A DNA stretch of 5,811 nucleotides. It comes from Anaerolineae bacterium (GTDB taxonomy: Bacteria > Chloroflexota > Anaerolineae > Anaerolineales > Villigracilaceae). The translations under genes were made by a program, and so were the position numbers. Below the pieces are notes generated by a model that was given only the letters and a program-made list of their open reading frames with translations, was not told where the DNA came from and did not search any database. Positions 5,011 through 5,811 of the stretch are shown one piece after another. Each line of letters begins with the position of its first letter. Positions within the stretch are counted from its first letter, which is position 1. The stretch spans positions 1 to 5,811 of the forward strand of contig RFJH01000169.1 of NCBI GenBank assembly GCA_003694975.1, in the 5' to 3' direction.

Positions 5011-5811
5011 ATGACGAACGCCTCCTCGTTTTTGCCGGCTTATCTGCGCCTCTCGGATGCCGAACTGGGCCGCCGCGTGGAGGCCGCCTTTGCGCGCCTT
5101 GAACGTTGTGACCTGTGCGCGCGGCGCTGCGGAGTGAATCGCCTGGCAGGTGAGTTAGGCGTTTGCCGGACGGGAGTACGGGCGCGGGTAAGCAGTTATG
5201 GGCCCCATCTCGGCGAGGAGGACCCGCTGCGCGGTTGGCGGGGTTCGGGGACGATTTTCTTCGCTCGCTGCAATTTGCGATGCCAGTATTGTCAGAACTA
5301 CGATATCAGCCAGCGCGATGCAGGTGAGGAGGTGGACGCCGAAACGCTGGCCACAATCATGCTGCGTTTACAAATGGCCGGCTGCCATAATATCAACTTT
5401 GTTTCCCCTAGCCATGTGGTGCCGCAGATTCTGGCCGCCGTGCGCCTTGCCGCGCGTCGAGGCTTGCGCCTTCCGCTGGTCTATAACACAGGAGGCTACG
5501 ATTCGCCGGAGGCTCTGGAATTGCTGGATGGCGTGATTGATATCTACATGCCCGATATGAAATACGCAGATAGCGAACCGGCACATCGCTTTTCCCGTGT
5601 GCGGGATTACCCCCAGGTCAACCGTGCTGCGGTGCGAGAGATGCATCGCCAGGTGGGCGATCTGGAGATTGACGAACGTGGCCTGGCACGGCGCGGATTG
5701 TTGGTGCGACACCTCGTCTTGCCGAACGGCCTGGCGGGGACGGGGAAAATTGTGCGCTTCCTGGCCGAGGAGATTTCACCGAATACCTATTTGAATTTGA
5801 TGGATCAGTAC
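5011..5811 (+). CDS. Radical SAM protein, PflX/COG1313-type activating-enzyme homologue (3' end outside window)
   Basis: Radical SAM iron-sulfur protein resembling pyruvate formate-lyase activating enzymes, in the group often annotated PflX (COG1313), whose substrate is unknown. The 267 visible residues hold two cysteine sets. An N-terminal set, CDLCARRC (33-40) plus GVCRTG (50-55), gives Cys33, Cys36, Cys40 and Cys52, probably an accessory metal or Fe-S site. The radical SAM motif CNLRCQYCQNY (87-97) supplies Cys87, Cys91 and Cys94 for the [4Fe-4S] cluster that cleaves S-adenosylmethionine. Further family-like segments are INFVSPSHVVPQIL (128-141), LVYNTGGYDS (156-165), IDIYMPDMKYAD (176-187), RHLVLPNG (233-240) and the terminal NLMDQY (262-267). 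The frame is open to the window end; a short C-terminal part is probably missing. No glycyl radical enzyme is encoded in the window, so its partner is unknown. Family assignment is firm, the reaction is not. Confidence 0.93.
   Translation, partial: MTNASSFLPAYLRLSDAELGRRVEAAFARLERCDLCARRCGVNRLAGELGVCRTGVRARVSSYGPHLGEEDPLRGWRGSGTIFFARCNLRCQYCQNYDISQRDAGEEVDAETLATIMLRLQMAGCHNINFVSPSHVVPQILAAVRLAARRGLRLPLVYNTGGYDSPEALELLDGVIDIYMPDMKYADSEPAHRFSRVRDYPQVNRAAVREMHRQVGDLEIDERGLARRGLLVRHLVLPNGLAGTGKIVRFLAEEISPNTYLNLMDQY

Overview
The window looks like chromosomal DNA from a GC-rich bacterium, most likely a member of the Chloroflexota (Anaerolineae-like). The taxonomic clue is the lipoprotein at 3687-4718: after its signal peptide it has a Thr/Ala-rich stretch of the 'TDALVQTAIAATATAEAT' type and then a Pro-Thr spacer, a style common in that phylum. 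This is an inference; the housekeeping genes would fit several phyla. I see no mobile element, CRISPR array, tRNA or rRNA.

Layout. (1) 1-1445, minus strand: GH36 alpha-galactosidase with both catalytic aspartates visible; its 3' end lies outside the window. (2) 1446-1634: divergent intergenic region with a promoter for each neighbour. (3) 1635-1982, plus: complete rplS (ribosomal protein L19) with its own consensus-like promoter. (4) 1983-2052: short spacer with a strong hairpin and a possible second promoter. (5) 2053-2778, plus: class I glutamine amidotransferase-like peptidase C26 (PuuD-like), triad complete. (6) 2794-3624, plus: murI, glutamate racemase, with TATAAT 7 nt before its ATG. 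(7) 3624-3651: hairpin with a T-tract only in the minus-strand direction, closing the convergent gene. (8) 3687-4718, minus: predicted lipoprotein, Ala/Glu-rich and helical, function unknown. (9) 4719-5010: divergent intergenic region with an extended -10 promoter on the minus strand and a -35/-10 promoter on the plus strand. (10) 5011-5811, plus: radical SAM protein of the PflX/COG1313 type, cut by the window end.

The genes do not form one pathway. The C26 hydrolase and murI could be co-transcribed, and both act on glutamate-type substrates, but each may also have its own promoter. The rest are independent units: galactoside use, ribosome assembly, an envelope protein and an orphan radical SAM enzyme.

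I found no convincing new multi-gene system. The most interesting signal is regulatory. Two genes (GH36 and murI) have a -10 box 6-7 nt before the ATG and no usable Shine-Dalgarno sequence, as expected of leaderless mRNAs, while the other genes have leaders and ribosome binding sites.
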